A DNA stretch of 64,000 nucleotides from Ustilaginoidea virens (lineage: Eukaryota; Ascomycota; Sordariomycetes; Hypocreales; Clavicipitaceae). Made by a program: the position numbers and the translations under genes. This document shows, piece after piece, positions 1 through 12,997 of this stretch (positions are counted from its first letter, which is position 1; the number at the start of each line of letters is the position of its first letter). The DNA is taken from assembly GCF_000687475.1 (NCBI RefSeq), contig NC_057316.1, positions 3,534,001 to 3,598,000 on the forward strand. Direction: 5' to 3'. Under the pieces are notes generated by a model. That model was not told the origin of the DNA, did no database searches, and was given only the letters and a program-made list of their open reading frames with translations.

Positions 1-3000
1 CGCTCGGCTCGCTCAAAATCCCTCTTTTTTGAGGAAACGGATTGGCGCAACGGGGCAGCGATGCTCGGCCTTGCGCCGTAGGACAAGCAAGTTGCCCTTG
101 CATTGCAGCTTGCAGGTTGTGCCTGCATGGCCGCATGGTTGCAGATGAGACAGTCGTGCTTGGGAAGGTTGGAATGAGCAATCGTGATGGAAAGAAAAGT
201 GTCGATGATGGAAAGGGAATGATGGGAATGAGTACTCCGTAGGTCGTTGTGCTTGTCGATGCGCATGCCTTCGGACCAGCTTGCTTACCTACCTGATGCT
301 TGACCTGATTGCTGATTCCAAATGTCAACCCCGTCCACACATGGCTGCTTGTCCGCCGAGATGACAGATGCAGCCATACCTGCAGGGCATGTTTCGATGG
401 CGGCTAACGAGTGCTTGGGCCATTGGCACAGTCGGAACATCCAGGCTGCACGACATGGCGAACGACCTGGTGAAAGCTCGCAACACTCTTCCCCTCCCCC
501 TCTTTCCATCGAGCTAACCGGCAGCCCAGTTGGAGGGATACCACGTCAACCTCTCTGAAGCTGTGTGCGTAGTACAGAGTACGGAGTACGGACTCCGGAG
601 TACCGAATTATGCTACTCCGTACTTCGTTCTTCCCCGCATGACGAAGAGTAGACGCCGAGTTCCATCGACCTGCGGCTAGTCATCACATCTCATATTCCA
701 TGCAGGACTGCCTTCGTCATGGACGGACGGATTACGTCCGTAACTTAACCTGTCGTATCGTATCGAGCACCCTCCGATTTCCTGTAGTCTGTACGGACGT
801 ACTCCGTGGCTTTCCAATTATTCAACAAACCGCCAAGGAGTCGGTGATCCCAAAGCGCGATTGCGGGCCGACTAACCGCCGATTCTGCTCAGCGTCACTG
901 ACCCTACGAACAAGTGAGATTCGCAGATTAAAATAATCACGTATATACGGAATACTCCCGTGATCTGTACTCGGTCCATTGCGGAATACCCCTGTTGACC
1001 TGGCTTACATGCCGAGATAACGACGGGGCTCCGTAATAAAGTCCGCCCACTCCATCTCCATCTCGGCAGCTCGTTCGGACCCGTCCGGAGAAGTCTAACC
1101 TGACCCACTGGTGGACCTCGAGAGTAATCCGCAGAGGCCTTCAGAGGGTGAGCAGGCCAAACGCTGGACAGCACGTAGTAGCATTGGCATCGGCAGTACG
1201 AAATGGTATTCGCAGACCAACACCATCTTGCTAGCAATACGACATGGGCGGCCGGCGGCCTGAAACAAACATATATGGGTGGCTTTCAAGACAGCGGCGG
1301 TTTGCTGCTGCTGTCCTGAGCGCAAGGCTACAGCATCAACCGTTGCCAACAGAAACCGCCACGACTTCAAGGGACGGAAACTGTACGATATGCGGAGTAC
1401 AAATCAGCACCGAGAAATACCCGTGCTGGCGTCTTGAAGAGGAAAAAGGATCAATGGTGATGAGACCCAGAAGCGACGTGCTGGTCGACACAAGGATATT
1501 GCCGTGGTAACTATTGACCATGTCCAAAGGTGTGCTGTGGTGGTCTGATCGTTGGTCGTTTGTCTTCGATAGCCTTACTGGAAGCCCTTTGGGCGAACTC
1601 TGGCTTGGGCTCATCATCGACCAACTTGACGTGCCCAGTAATTGGACAATAAGGCTGGCGATGACTTTATGAAGGAGCCTTTCAGCCCCGAGAGCTAGCA
1701 ATCATCTGCAAGACTAGTAGAACGGTACTCAGTTAGGCAAGCCGGGGCTCCGTACCAACCAATGCAGTCATTCACGCATCAGTCAGTTGGAAGCGAAAGG
1801 ACCCTGGTAACTTGATGCGACACTCTAGCCTCGTCGCAAATTCAAGCAGAGAAATCCCGACATGCTGCCGAATTCATAGCAGTTGTTACGGCAAATGATG
1901 GCGCTCGAATACATCCATATCGAGAGACGAAGCGGGTGGTGACAGTCTGATGATGGAATTGTCGAGCAGCGCTTCGGAAGCAGATTCTGGCTCTCCGCCG
2001 ACCCCCTTGTTCGGGAACCAGGACGAGCAGGACGAGCAGGACGAGCAGGACAAGCAGGACGAGTTCGAAGTCGGTAGCCTGAGCTCCAGAGTCCAAAGGC
2101 CGCCCCCCCCCCCTCCACTGACGATGATGGATGGATCCATGCAAAAGCCAGAGTGGCGGCTGGGGGAGGGCGATTAGACCCTGCCAGCTGCCGTGACGAA
2201 GCCCCTGATTGGCCCGCACTCTACGCTCTCCTGCAGCAACCACGACCAATCACCAACGGCCCAAATTTGTCGGCGCTTGGAAGCCTCTTTCCATTCGAAC
2301 GTCGGCTGGACTTGCCCCACTTTCGACCGCCGCCTCAAATGCCGTCTCTCCTTTCTGACTCTCAGACAACGCATCTACGGGATACGTCGTGGCTCAACTG
2401 TTCAGTCTCGTTGCTCTATTTGCTCAGCCGCGGCTAAGTTGAACTTCAAGAATTACAGACAAGACTTTACCTATGGGCCGTCAGGATTCCACAAGTTTCG
2501 TGATCATGTCAGGTCCTGTAATAAGAAGGCATGGGGGTTTGCGACGTAGGTTGGTTGACTGACTGAAAGCCAGTAGTGAGCCAAGTTGAAAACAGGCTAA
2601 CGACGGGTAGGGGAACGGCCCATTGCCAAGGCAATGCCATTGGTATTCTCCGTACTCCGTGTTTCTGGTCCTTTGCAAGTTCAACTACAATCAAGCACGG
2701 AACGGCCCAAGAGAATTGGGTGGTTTTTTTCTTTTCGAAAAAGACGAAGACAAAAAGAAAGAAAGCTGCGTGGGCCGAACCTAGTGCACTGCAACCCTGG
2801 CTTATTTTATTATTTTATCCCGGGAAAGTGCTTCAACAACGATCCTCTGTCGTGCAACCATGTGAACCCCGCAAAAGTGTCTGCGACAAGATTCTGACTT
2901 CAACAATATCTTCCTTGCCAACACAAGGTAGTAGCGGATGCCATTCGAAACAAGACGGCTGCATGACGGTCGACTCCGGAAAGTCCAGTCGAGCACATAG

Positions 3001-4636
3001 AAAAGAAAAGAAAAGACAAAGGGATGGAGCGCCCTGAATGAGCTGCTGTCAGATGGAGAGGGTGAAGCCCAAATGACCTGGCATGATCAAGAGAAAACAC
3101 CATTCATTGCCCGCCCGCCAGGCATCAGATCCGTACTTGATCCTCCATAATGCAACCAATGTCGACTTATCAGAGGTATCAAACCATCCATCGGTACGAA
3201 TCGCTCAAGCTGGCCTTTTTTTCTACGCTCATTCGCCACATTCGTTGCGGGTGACATGGTTCTGTCAAATGCCGCGGACAGAAAGACGTTGCCCTTGGAG
3301 TTCCACCCTGGAACGTTGGAAGATACACCTGCCTCTGGCCCAACATGTCTCCCAGGGCAAAAGCCATGTCTCGCAATCTTCTCCAGCCTCTTCATCTCAT
3401 TCGCATTCTGGCAAGACCAGTAGGAGTAACGATGTTGCTCATTTGTGACTCCGGCCCCAGCCACTTCCCGCCATCTACCGGGGGCTGGCAATTTGGCAGA
3501 CAAGGCCCTCAGGCGGAAATCGGGGAAGACGTTTGACAACAGTCTTGCAGTCCACCATCCCTGGCAGCGTTGACGACTATTCAAGGCTCGCACCATGGTT
3601 CGTATTCCGCCATGACCGCCGTGTGGCCGTTTGATGCCGTAGGGCTTTACGGAGTAAAGAGGTAGGTACCCAAACGAAACAAGAGGCCAATACCAAACAT
3701 GCCCAAGTCTTCAGCACCAATGCTCCAGCTAATTTGACATTGGCTGCCGCCCCCAATATCCACTCACAGCAAAGCACCCGCTAGCACTTGGGCGCCGCGC
3801 CGCGATTGCTACGCTGGATGGAGATGGGGATCCGTCACACCACTTTGAGGGGCTCGGTTTCTTGTCCTCCCGTTGGGAGACCCCAGTTGCATTCTTTTTC
3901 CCCTTGGCATGGCCCTCAAGAGCCTGCATACCTTTCCGCAGTCCCTATTCGCACAAACGCATGAACCTTGCACATCCATGGGCTGCAGTTAGCGTGCCAT
4001 GTACACTGTACCGCGCCATGCCTGGCCAATCCCGATACCAGTACTCCGTACTCCGTACCATATGCCAAAACGAACCAGGGCGACTCACCATTCTTTGGTC
4101 CCTGCCCCGTCTCTTTCCATCTCCACGGCTCCTATGCGCACTCATTGATCATCGTATTTCCCTCTTCTTCGCGTTGCCGCCCTCAAGGCCCTTGGGACTG
4201 CGTCTTATCCTTGTCCACCGGGTGTACGGAGTACTCCGTACCTCTTATCTACCTCCTCTCTACCTCCTCTCTACATCCTCCTAGCCTAACCCACTCCCGC
4301 CTGTACCTCTTTCCCCAACTCTCTCCCCTCGCTCCTTCCCTTCCCCGTGGAACGAAACTATAAACCGGATGTCGATGTCGCTTCTTGCTTCCCCCTCCCG
4401 CCTGTCAGATATACATCAACGACTCGAGTACAAATCGCCAGAGTAAAAAGCTTTGACTTCTCGCCTGTTGCTATTGTGTGACCACGGCCACGAGCGAGCC
4501 TTGGCTCCCAAAAGAGTACTCAACGAACAAGCGCCTGACCCCGGTCCGCCTCAAAGAGGAGGCGGGCCGCCGTCACAAAACAACCTCGTCGTTTCCACAC
4601 CTCCGCACGGCAGGTCTGCTGTGCTGATGACCGCCA

Positions 4637-4671
<35 letters not shown>

Positions 4672-4908
4672 CCCTGGCCTGCTCAAAATTCGACCTGTGT
4701 TGCCATCAACCTCTGAAAAAAGTTTCATTCAGGGTTACACATTGCGACCGCGACATACCGCTGCGGTTGTTTGAACAAAACGTATTAGGAACCGCCATCC
4801 ATCACATCGTTCCTCCTACACCGTCACTCCAATAGCTACTACGCACCAGACTGGCCTTGCAGTCTTCCGATCCCGCTTTCACTTCGCCTATTCGCCTTGT
4901 TTGAAACA

Positions 4909-4939
<31 letters not shown>

Positions 4940-5420
4940 TCAAAGATCCAAATCAAAGATCCATCCTTGATTATCCTAGACCGCAATTTCCCCCTCATCC
5001 CAAAGCACGCAGATTGATACCCACACCTCCAGAGGAGCTGCCGTTGTCCGCGCGTGGACAACGCATTCTTGCCAACATTGACATATCGTGTACATGATGG
5101 TTTAGAGGCAACAGTCATCACAGCCGTATATCAAACTTTTTCTCGCGGCCATTTTTCCTTTGTGCAAGGGAGAAAGAAATTCAAGCCTGGCCAGCCACCC
5201 TAAAAAGGGAAGGCAGCTCGACGATAAGCCGTGGTACGGTCCATTAATCAACCCGTTCCACGGTGGGCTGGTCAGTTTTGTTGAACCGTGACGACAACAG
5301 CTTTATCCGTTGGGGTGCACTCAAAGAGCCGCTGCAGCCCGTGCAGTTTTAGGAGAACACTCAGGCTCCTTCTATGATTCGACTCTCCTCCACCTAAATC
5401 TTCCTGTCGCAGATCCCAAG
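1..5420. other. Gene-poor 5.4 kb left flank
   Basis: No reading frame here has recognisable protein features; the longest (3087-3596, minus, 169 codons) looks like chance. The stretch holds TACGGAGTAC-type palindromes (570-612, 4040-4062, 4224-4241), a GACGAGCAG array (2022-2063), about 28 T (4639-4666), a GAAA run (4910-4938) and pyrimidine-rich DNA from about 4,080 to 5,000 that could be promoter and leader of the WD40 gene that follows. Exons of a gene lying mostly to the left of the window cannot be excluded. Confidence 0.6.
4224..4241. repeat. Perfect 18-base palindrome of the TACGGAGTAC family
   Basis: The 18 bases GTACGGAGTACTCCGTAC equal their own reverse complement. Shorter or imperfect relatives occur at 570-612, 2645-2660, 4040-4062, 11773-11786, 38606-38616, 50124-50138, 62247-62257 and 62395-62410, all outside the coding exons called here. 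The role is unknown; it may be a replication or recombination remnant or a protein site. Confidence 0.7.
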
Positions 5421-8400
5421 ATGTCTGCCTCGTCGAGGAATCGCACAGCAAAAAGCTCTGGCGGGTCGTCGACCGCGAGAGGAGACCGCAACCAAGACGT
5501 CACAACCATGCCACCAGTAAGGAGCTTGCGTTTTTTTGACCCGTGCGCCGCTACGGCCTCCATGTTCCTTTACGCGCAAGGCACTTCCATCGTGTGCTGC
5601 CACCACGATACCTTGACTATAGAACGGCGCTTTTCCCGGCATAGTGAAGAAATCCAACTTCTCGCTGCTGACAATCATAGCCAGGTGGGCGGTGGTCGCC
5701 TGACTGTCAGTTATGATGCTGGTCAAGTTGCGATTGTATGGGATTTGATGACTGGCGATGAAGTCGCCCGGTTCACATCATACGAGACATTGACTGCTGC
5801 GGCTTGGATGCGCAATGGCAATGTGGCTTTTGGTAAGCGAAACGGAGCTCTCAGAGGAATTCATATTGCGGTTACACTTGATACTGAGCGACCTGACTAA
5901 CTTTCTCCTCCTTTTCGGTGTATAGGCGATACGCAGGGAAACATAATTCTCTTTGAACCAACAACATCCCAAGCCCTTTCCTCAAGAACTCCTAATCAAA
6001 TTGCAGTGACCGCCCTCGCGCCATCTTCTGACTGCCGAACGTTTGCAATTGGGTACGTTTGTTGAAACGGTCTTTGACTTGGTGTCCACACAACCAAGTC
6101 CTGAAAGTGAGGCTTTCTTCCTTATTAACCATACTTGGTAGATACCAGAATGGGTCTCTGCTGGTCGCAACGTTACAACCCAGTTTCACTACCCTCCACA
6201 ACTTGACGACGTCAAGGGCACCGTCGCCCATCGTAACACTAGCCTGGCATGCATCGTCATCGCGTCAAAAGTCAAATATGCTGGCTGTACAGACCCATGA
6301 TGGAGACCTTCGTGTCTGGAGCGTTGCAAAGAGCTATAGCGCAGGCGAACCAGCAAAGGTGGTCAGAATCCTGCGTCGGAGAGAGAGCTCTGTGGCTGGC
6401 CCCAACTGGATGGGCTGGTCCAAGAATGGCCGAATCATTCAGTATTCAGACTCGTACGTGGAACACGCTGGTGAACTCGTTTTTTGCTCTGTTTGTTGTC
6501 CATTTCGTCTAATTTCGCCTGCAGGGAAACTCTTTCGTGGGACGTGCGGACCAAGCATGTCACATTTGACTCGATCCCTACTCTAGAACACGTCAGAGGC
6601 TTGGCGGTTTATGGTCCCGGAGCATCTCTATTCACGGTGGGACCAAACGGGACAGTGCAACAATTTGATCTCAACTCACCATCCATCATGGTCGCAAAGA
6701 ATCAACATCCTGCAAACCATCTCCCACCATCACCACCCAACTCTGTCGAGGAACTCGGTGGCAAAACTGCCAACTCTGTGACAACGATTCATACCTCGGA
6801 GTCGGAATCTAGCTCGGTTCCCTTTGAAATCGGTGTTTCAGAAAGTGACGAAGACCAAGCGTCACCATTTGTTCGTTTCTCGCGTCGGCCCCACGTTGAC
6901 TCTTCAGGAGGTGAAATGTCTTGTGAATCTGCGAGTCTGGTCTCTAGTCGAAGCGGCTTATCATCTCTGTCCAAGTCATCCGCAAGCTCTCGTACACCAA
7001 ACCATCACCAAGGCTCTGTGAGATCCAGGGGCATGACTGAATACACTTTTATATCGGCAGGTTCTTCGCTCAAGTCATCAAACGTGGGACGAGACGACCT
7101 GGACAACTATTCTTTGGGATACTCTCTGCCTTCGAGCGTGCCTTCCATGACTTCATCCCGTCCGAGGCATCGGCCGTCTCGTTTGAGGCATGAAGTGCCA
7201 AGAAGTCCTGACGACAACAGAGTACACGACTTGTTCAAGTTCACACGCACCCGGCTGAGTGACATCCCCTACAAGCACCCGATGAATGCCGATCCTTCCC
7301 GTCTGACAAACGATGACCTAAGGAAGCAGATGCTGAGCACGATATTCGGATGGCATGGGTCTGTTGAGGATTTGATCCGGGACGAAATGAGCCGTCATCC
7401 AGCAGGATCCGCCAATCGCATTCTGTTGGCCAAGTGGCTCGGTGATATGGATGCAGACGTCATGGTTGGCAGCTCCGAGAACATGACCTCGTCAGACTGG
7501 ATGCTTCTCGCCCTGAGCGGCATTGGTGGGCAGCCATCACAGCACAAGCTTGGCCGTGCCTACGTGCAGCGGCTGCTCGAGAGCGGTGACGTGCACGCTG
7601 CCGTGACCATCATGCTCGGTATGGGAGACAACAACGACGCGATTGAAATTTACATCTCCCACAAGCGATACATGGAGGCGTTGATCCTCACCTGCATCGC
7701 TTTCCCCAGCGTCTGGGAACGCCAAGCCGCCATTGTCCGTAAATGGGGCGAGTGGGCTGTGCAGCGTGGCCAACAGCAATTAGCCATCAGATGTTTTGCC
7801 TGTACGGATCAGGAGTCCAGCGAACCATGGACCTCTCCCTCAGCCGCCCAACTAACCTTCCAGAGTATTGACCGCAGCATTCCCGAGACCCTGAGCCCTC
7901 CCCTGTCTCCTCCCGATGTGCAACGGGGTCCTCGACGAAGCGTTGCCAAGACCTCCGCCCTCAAACTCATCACCTCTTTCGGGGATCTGAGCGAAAAGCC
8001 CAGATTCTATTCACAGGGAGACGGCGGCCAGACTCCGATCGCTGCCGGCGTGACCCCCATTGCCGATTCAGCCGTCTCTACAGCTGTCCATGACGCAACG
8101 ACGGCCCTTCTTCGCCCTTCTAGCAACAGCAGGTTCAACACGCCCACCTCTGCTCGTCCTGGTGGCTCCAGCTACGGGCGCGGTCGTCTTCCATCCATCG
8201 GGGAAACTTTTTCTGACCCGAATTGTGATGCTCTTCAAACTGCACAAACGAAGGCACAGGCGCCACAGGAAAGCCGGCAAGGCAGCATGCGTATGTTGGC
8301 TGCCGAACAAGACAATCAAACGATTGGCATTTCATCGCAACGAGCAGCGACAGCCAGTCCCATGATGATGATGAGGGACGGCTATCGGAAAGTTGTGAGA

Positions 8401-10548
8401 AGCTGTGATGGCGAACGACCACCGTCACCTAACCAAGACATTCCGTCAACAATGCATGAAACCAGATCTAATCACAGGAACGGCTCCCGGGATCGCATTC
8501 CTAGAGGCATAAACTTGGAGCTGGAGAATTTGGAACAGCAAGCAATGGTCGACGTCAACTGCCCAGACCCGTTCGTATCGTCTTCTGCTCGCTTTCACTG
8601 GCCCTCTAGACGACGAGGTCCCGGCTCCGTTGCTAGCTCCATCACCTCCAACTCAAGTGCTGGGAGAAGTCTTCGCGCGAATCAAAGACAGCGGGACGAG
8701 TACATTAACAGTTTCGAGGCCGCCCTCCATTTCTCCAAGCGGATTCGCAGCCACGGAGGGAGCATTGAGAGGGCCAGGGAGTCGTCCCGTGATGGCCATG
8801 CAAGTCGAGAGAGGAGAGCAAAGTCGAGAGAGGCGTCGGAGAGACGAGGTAGAAGTTGCACGCGCGGATGGACGAAGACAAAACATTCACCTACATCCCC
8901 CATTCCCATGTCTCCCGAGGATCTTGCAAAATTGTGCATGCCCAAATGCCTGGACATTGGGGAACCGGTGAATGCTGGTCAAATCTTGGGGGGGCAAAGT
9001 TTCAAGACTGGCAGTCGAACCTCGAGCCCCGGGATCCAACGTCGTAGCCCGGATGGACGACCTCCTCTTCAAGAGGGCATTTTACTTGGTAGGGGCATAG
9101 GCCGCTATGACGACGACGACGACGATGACGCTCGCCAGAGCTCGCCACCTCCCCCGGTCCCTCTCTCTGCGATTGCCGCCCTACACTATCAAGGCTCTGA
9201 AGACGAGCAAGACTTCAAGAAGGCTATGATGGAGCAAGAAATCTTCAGAGCCAAACATGGCCGAAGCGTTAGCCGTGGGGGAATTGGTGGCGGACTCGAC
9301 GCTCCCATGGTCGCCAAAGTCGAATGGTCGGAGAGCTACCTGGCAGAGGCAGCCGAAGCCCCGGACATGCTGTTCCCCGCCGTGTCTCATGTACGGGCCG
9401 CTTCGACCGACCAGGCCGGTGACCTGCGAAAGATGAAGGATGAACGACAAAGAAAGAAGGAGCAGGCAGCTCGCGAACTGGAGGAGCGTCGAAAATCCCT
9501 GGCCAAGCGTCCGCAGGCACCTCTGATTCCGCATCCAAACGAGTTCAACAACCCAGCGACACGCGACGGGGTCGAACTGGCAGATGCTAGGGGCAACCGG
9601 GACCTTCCTCCTCGATGCGCGACGGAGCCGCCAAAGAGCACGTGCGCCATGAGCGGCCAACACGTGGGGCTCCCGGCAACTCCCAGGGCCATGAGATTGA
9701 TGAGGGAGGCGGAGAACAGTAGCAAGCTTACCAAGGACGCATCAGATGTTCCCCGCATCTCACCTTTGTACAGCCAAAGTCAGCATGAAGCCTCCAGGTC
9801 TTGCCCTAGAAACGAACCGGGCCTTGAATCGTTGGCTTTGCTTCCCTCGACTGTTTATCAGCCTCCTCCAAGGCTGGGGATTCATCGCAGCATGTCTGCT
9901 CCGATCCCCGATGAGCCTGTTCAAGCTCGGTATACCCGGAAAGCCAGCCTGGGTGGTGAAGTCAGGGGCATCGATGAGGTGATGAATAATGGACAACGGC
10001 GCCGCTCCCAGGAAGAGCCGGTCCCTCCGCCCCCAGCTCCCCCAGCGCCTCCGTTGCTGAAAGAACTGCAGCATTTGGCTATGCCACCTCCACCTCCACC
10101 GGCGCCTTTGCCGCATGCGAAACGCTCGAGTGATGGAGGCGCCTTTGGTTCTGGCATGATTGAGATTGTCATGGACGACGACGACATTGGCCCTGTCACA
10201 GCTGCTCCGAACGACGGCGTGGCTTCTGTCGCGCCACCAGCACCGCCGTCGCGAGGTCACAATAGAGGCGGCAGTGCTGGTGACGGAGGCTTTCCAGGAA
10301 GGTTCTCCAAGACGGGCGAGCCCATGGGATCGGTCAGTCGCAGCCGCAAAGGTTCTGTAACAAGCACCCAATCGCCGCCCTTGGAGACTGCCGCGGATGC
10401 CGCGTTCCATCAAGGCAACTGCACCCTCAGGTCACCGGTTACTAGCGTACCACCACCCATAATGTACGATCCTGACGCCATTCGATCACCAATCGAGCTC
10501 GGCGTAAAGCACGTGTCGACTGGTTTGGATACAAGCGACATGATCTGA
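5421..10548 (+). CDS. Large WD40 / helical-repeat protein with disordered proline-rich tail
   Basis: Four exons: 5421-5832, 5926-6052, 6142-6453 and 6525-10548, giving 1,624 residues; all joins have GT/AG ends and keep frame. Residues 1 to about 400 carry WD40-like strands (for example a DGDLRVW segment and the ETLSWD turn), so a beta-propeller is likely. Residues about 535-710 form a helical block (DWMLLALSGIGG, RYMEALILTCIAF, KWGEWAVQRGQQQLAIRC) that resembles the TPR-like region behind the propellers of Gemin5 and related WD proteins. The rest is low complexity: Ser/Arg-rich stretches, an acidic run near residue 1147, a charged coiled-coil-like segment near 1250-1280 and poly-proline near 1450-1480. 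The Gemin5 comparison is by eye and only suggests an RNA or complex-scaffold role. Alternatively it is a Pezizomycotina-specific scaffold. The start was chosen as the first ATG opening the propeller frame. Confidence 0.82.
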
Positions 10549-12151
10549 CGGGCACTGAAATGCGTTTGATTTTTGCTGGCCCTCCCAACGGCACTACGAA
10601 TGGAAGCCGATGTGGTGGCGCCTGCTGTTGGTGGACAGTGACAGTGACAAGTCGAAGCGAGTGTTGAGTTTTTTTTCTGATTGGAGTTGGCGAAAGACTT
10701 TGGTCTCTTTTGTCATTTTTCGTTGGTCGTTTTTTTTTCTTCTTTCTTCTTTTTTTCTTTTTCTCTTTTTTCTCCTTTTTCTCTTCTCTTGTTCTCTTAC
10801 TCTCCTGGTTTCTTTCTTTATTCCTTTGTTTTGGGGGTTTTGGTAGCGGGTTGTTCTCTTCATGACCGTCTCCTTCGAACACTTTGTACCATTTGGTCTT
10901 TCCGGCAGCCAAGTTTATCTCGTTATGCTATTGATATGCTCATCATTTCGCTCGACGACGTAACGACTTGCGAGGAGCGCAGGCTCCAACGGATTGAATT
11001 TGAATGGACAGGACGCACAGGAGTGGTGGATATTATATTTTTATTGGGCATGGAATTGTATAAATTGCTTCCACAGGCAGTAAGAATGCGGATGCTTATA
11101 CAATGCTGCCTCACGGCAACTTGTTCGACGGGCAGTGGCAGTGGCAGTGGATGCAGGTATTGTAGTTTTTGGTTTTGATTTAGGAATTGAGATATAGCGC
11201 CTTTTCGACGACGCCTTTCTTTGCCGGTCTATGCCTGCAAGAGAAGGGACCATTGCAATCGACCTGGGATCCGCTTTATCTCAACAGCTGCTTTGCCAAA
11301 AGGCCTCGGTGTCACGTCATGCATATACTAAACGCGCCTATATCTTGCGGCAGCCAGAACATTGCGCAGAAGAACGAACCCCGCCAGCCAGGCAGGCCAA
11401 ACAAAGAGAAGGAAAAAAAAATTAAAGCAGAATTTAAAAAAAAATTGTGGCGTCGTACTTCTCCATCTCGCTCAGCCAACCCGAGCCCCTCGCGGTCGTA
11501 ATCCAATTCGCCACGCGACGGGGGAGAGTTCTCTGCAGAGTGAAGCCTCTCTCAAGTGTCATCTCCATTGCTTAGGGCGGTGTGGCAGTCGCAGGTTACC
11601 CGTGCGAGCACACGTACCTCCGCGGCGTTCGAATTGGGCGCCAGGCGAGGGGGATCTGACGAGGTCGGGTGTGGCTGAGAAGCATACCTGCACGAGAAAA
11701 TCAAGAGACTTCGCCGCTGGACCATTACAGTCGAAATTGGAGCGGGGTATTTGATCTTGTATAGCACCAGACCGTACTCCGTACCTGGTAAAGGAAAGTT
11801 AACCCCGGGTGGGAGGGCTGGGGGGTGTGGTGGGAGGGCTTGGGGGGGGGGGGGTGGGCTGGAGTGGGGGCGGGTTGGCCAAGCAAATTTCGAGTAGATT
11901 TGGGATGCGAGTTCTTTGCGTCAGCATCAAGGGGTTCTGCGCTGCGATTGACACGGCCGGTAGTTGGACAAGGCCATGACAACCGCCCGGGCACGCTGCA
12001 CGTCGCGTTGAAAGACAAGACGAGAAGCACACGGCACGACTCGGCACGGCACGGAACAGCAAAGCACCAGACAGCCCAGCAAGGCACCAGACAGCACAGC
12101 AAGGCGCAGCAACCTCCCCCCCCCCCTTGCCCCCGAGAGAGCGGCGATGCG
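10549..12151. other. Spacer between the WD40 gene and PIG-H
   Basis: The first 300 bases are very T-rich (10,668-10,850) and fit a 3' untranslated region. A TACTCCGTAC motif lies at 11,773-11,786 and a G run at 11,846-11,856. The last 150 bases contain short GGCACCAGACAGC-like repeats (12,064-12,110) that would fall in the PIG-H leader. No gene seen. Confidence 0.5.
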
Positions 12152-12808
12152 ATGGCAATGCTCACGACCGCTCCTCGCCTGCACGTCCGCCGGCCGTCCC
12201 CCACGACCACCGAGTTCACCGTGACGACGCTCCCGCCGCCGCGGCTCTCCCTCAGCCTGCTCCGCGCGCTGCTCGGCCTCGCCCGGCTCGTCCTCTCGCT
12301 GGTGACGCTGCTCCTCCTCTACGCGGCGTGGACGGCGAGCCCCCTCTCGGCGGGACGCTCCCTGGCCGCGCGGTCGGCCGCCGTCGACGCCTACGAGCGC
12401 TCCCCGGCCGGCGCGCTGGCCGCCGCCGCCGCCGCGTCCCTGCCACCCTGGCTGCTGGGCCCCGGCGCCGCCCTGGCCTTCTACCTGCTCGCCCGGCGGG
12501 TGCACCGGCACGAGAGCTTCCTCGTCCTGCGGGGGCTGGGCGTGCAGACGAGCGAGTCGCCCGCGTCGTATCTCGCCGGCGCGGCCACGCGCTTCATCCC
12601 CACCGAGAAGATCCAGGACGTCTTCATCACCGAGGCCTTCTGCGGCTTCCAGGTCCGGTACTACCTCGTCGTGGTGGTCGAGGGCGAGGAGGACTTGGTC
12701 GTCGTGTTTCCGGGCCTGCTGCCCAGGCGGAGCATCGTGGAGGAGGTCTGGAGAGGCGTGAGGGAGTGCTTGTACGAGGCGCCCAGGAGGGATGGCGAGC
12801 AGGCGTGA
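12152..12808 (+). CDS. GPI-GlcNAc transferase subunit PIG-H (Gpi15)
   Basis: Intronless, 218 residues. The PIG-H family protein is a non-catalytic subunit of the GPI N-acetylglucosaminyltransferase, the first enzyme of GPI-anchor synthesis on the cytosolic face of the ER. Two hydrophobic segments lie at about residues 33-58 (leucine/alanine-rich) and 95-118, as expected for the family's membrane hairpin. The C-terminal half has the PIG-H pattern: RHESFLVLRGLGVQ, then RFIPTEKIQDVFITE, YYLVVVVEG and VVFPGLLPRRSIVEEVW. A longer in-frame open stretch upstream is ignored because it is low-complexity and crosses a C run; the chosen ATG (MAMLTT) is followed shortly by a second one. The gene converges on PUS3 with 189 bases between stop codons, so 3' ends may overlap. 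Confidence 0.93.
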   Translation: MAMLTTAPRLHVRRPSPTTTEFTVTTLPPPRLSLSLLRALLGLARLVLSLVTLLLLYAAWTASPLSAGRSLAARSAAVDAYERSPAGALAAAAAASLPPWLLGPGAALAFYLLARRVHRHESFLVLRGLGVQTSESPASYLAGAATRFIPTEKIQDVFITEAFCGFQVRYYLVVVVEGEEDLVVVFPGLLPRRSIVEEVWRGVRECLYEAPRRDGEQA

Positions 12809-12997
12809 TTTCGGGAGATTGCCCTCGGTTGTGTTTTACAGGCCGTGTCAAGGGTTTTGGCTTGCTTTGGCAGACGTTGGTTTGGCAGACGTTGCTTTGG
12901 CAGACGTTGCGCCGGGAGAATCAAGTTGAGGAGGACAAAGAGGGCCAGCTGGTATATTTGTAGCAGCTACGTCTCGGAGTGGTCTGTACCCGTCTCG

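Noticed and set aside
3087..3596. 169-codon minus-strand frame in the left flank
   Set aside because: No recognisable motif, no supporting splice structure and other frames nearby of similar length; treated as chance.
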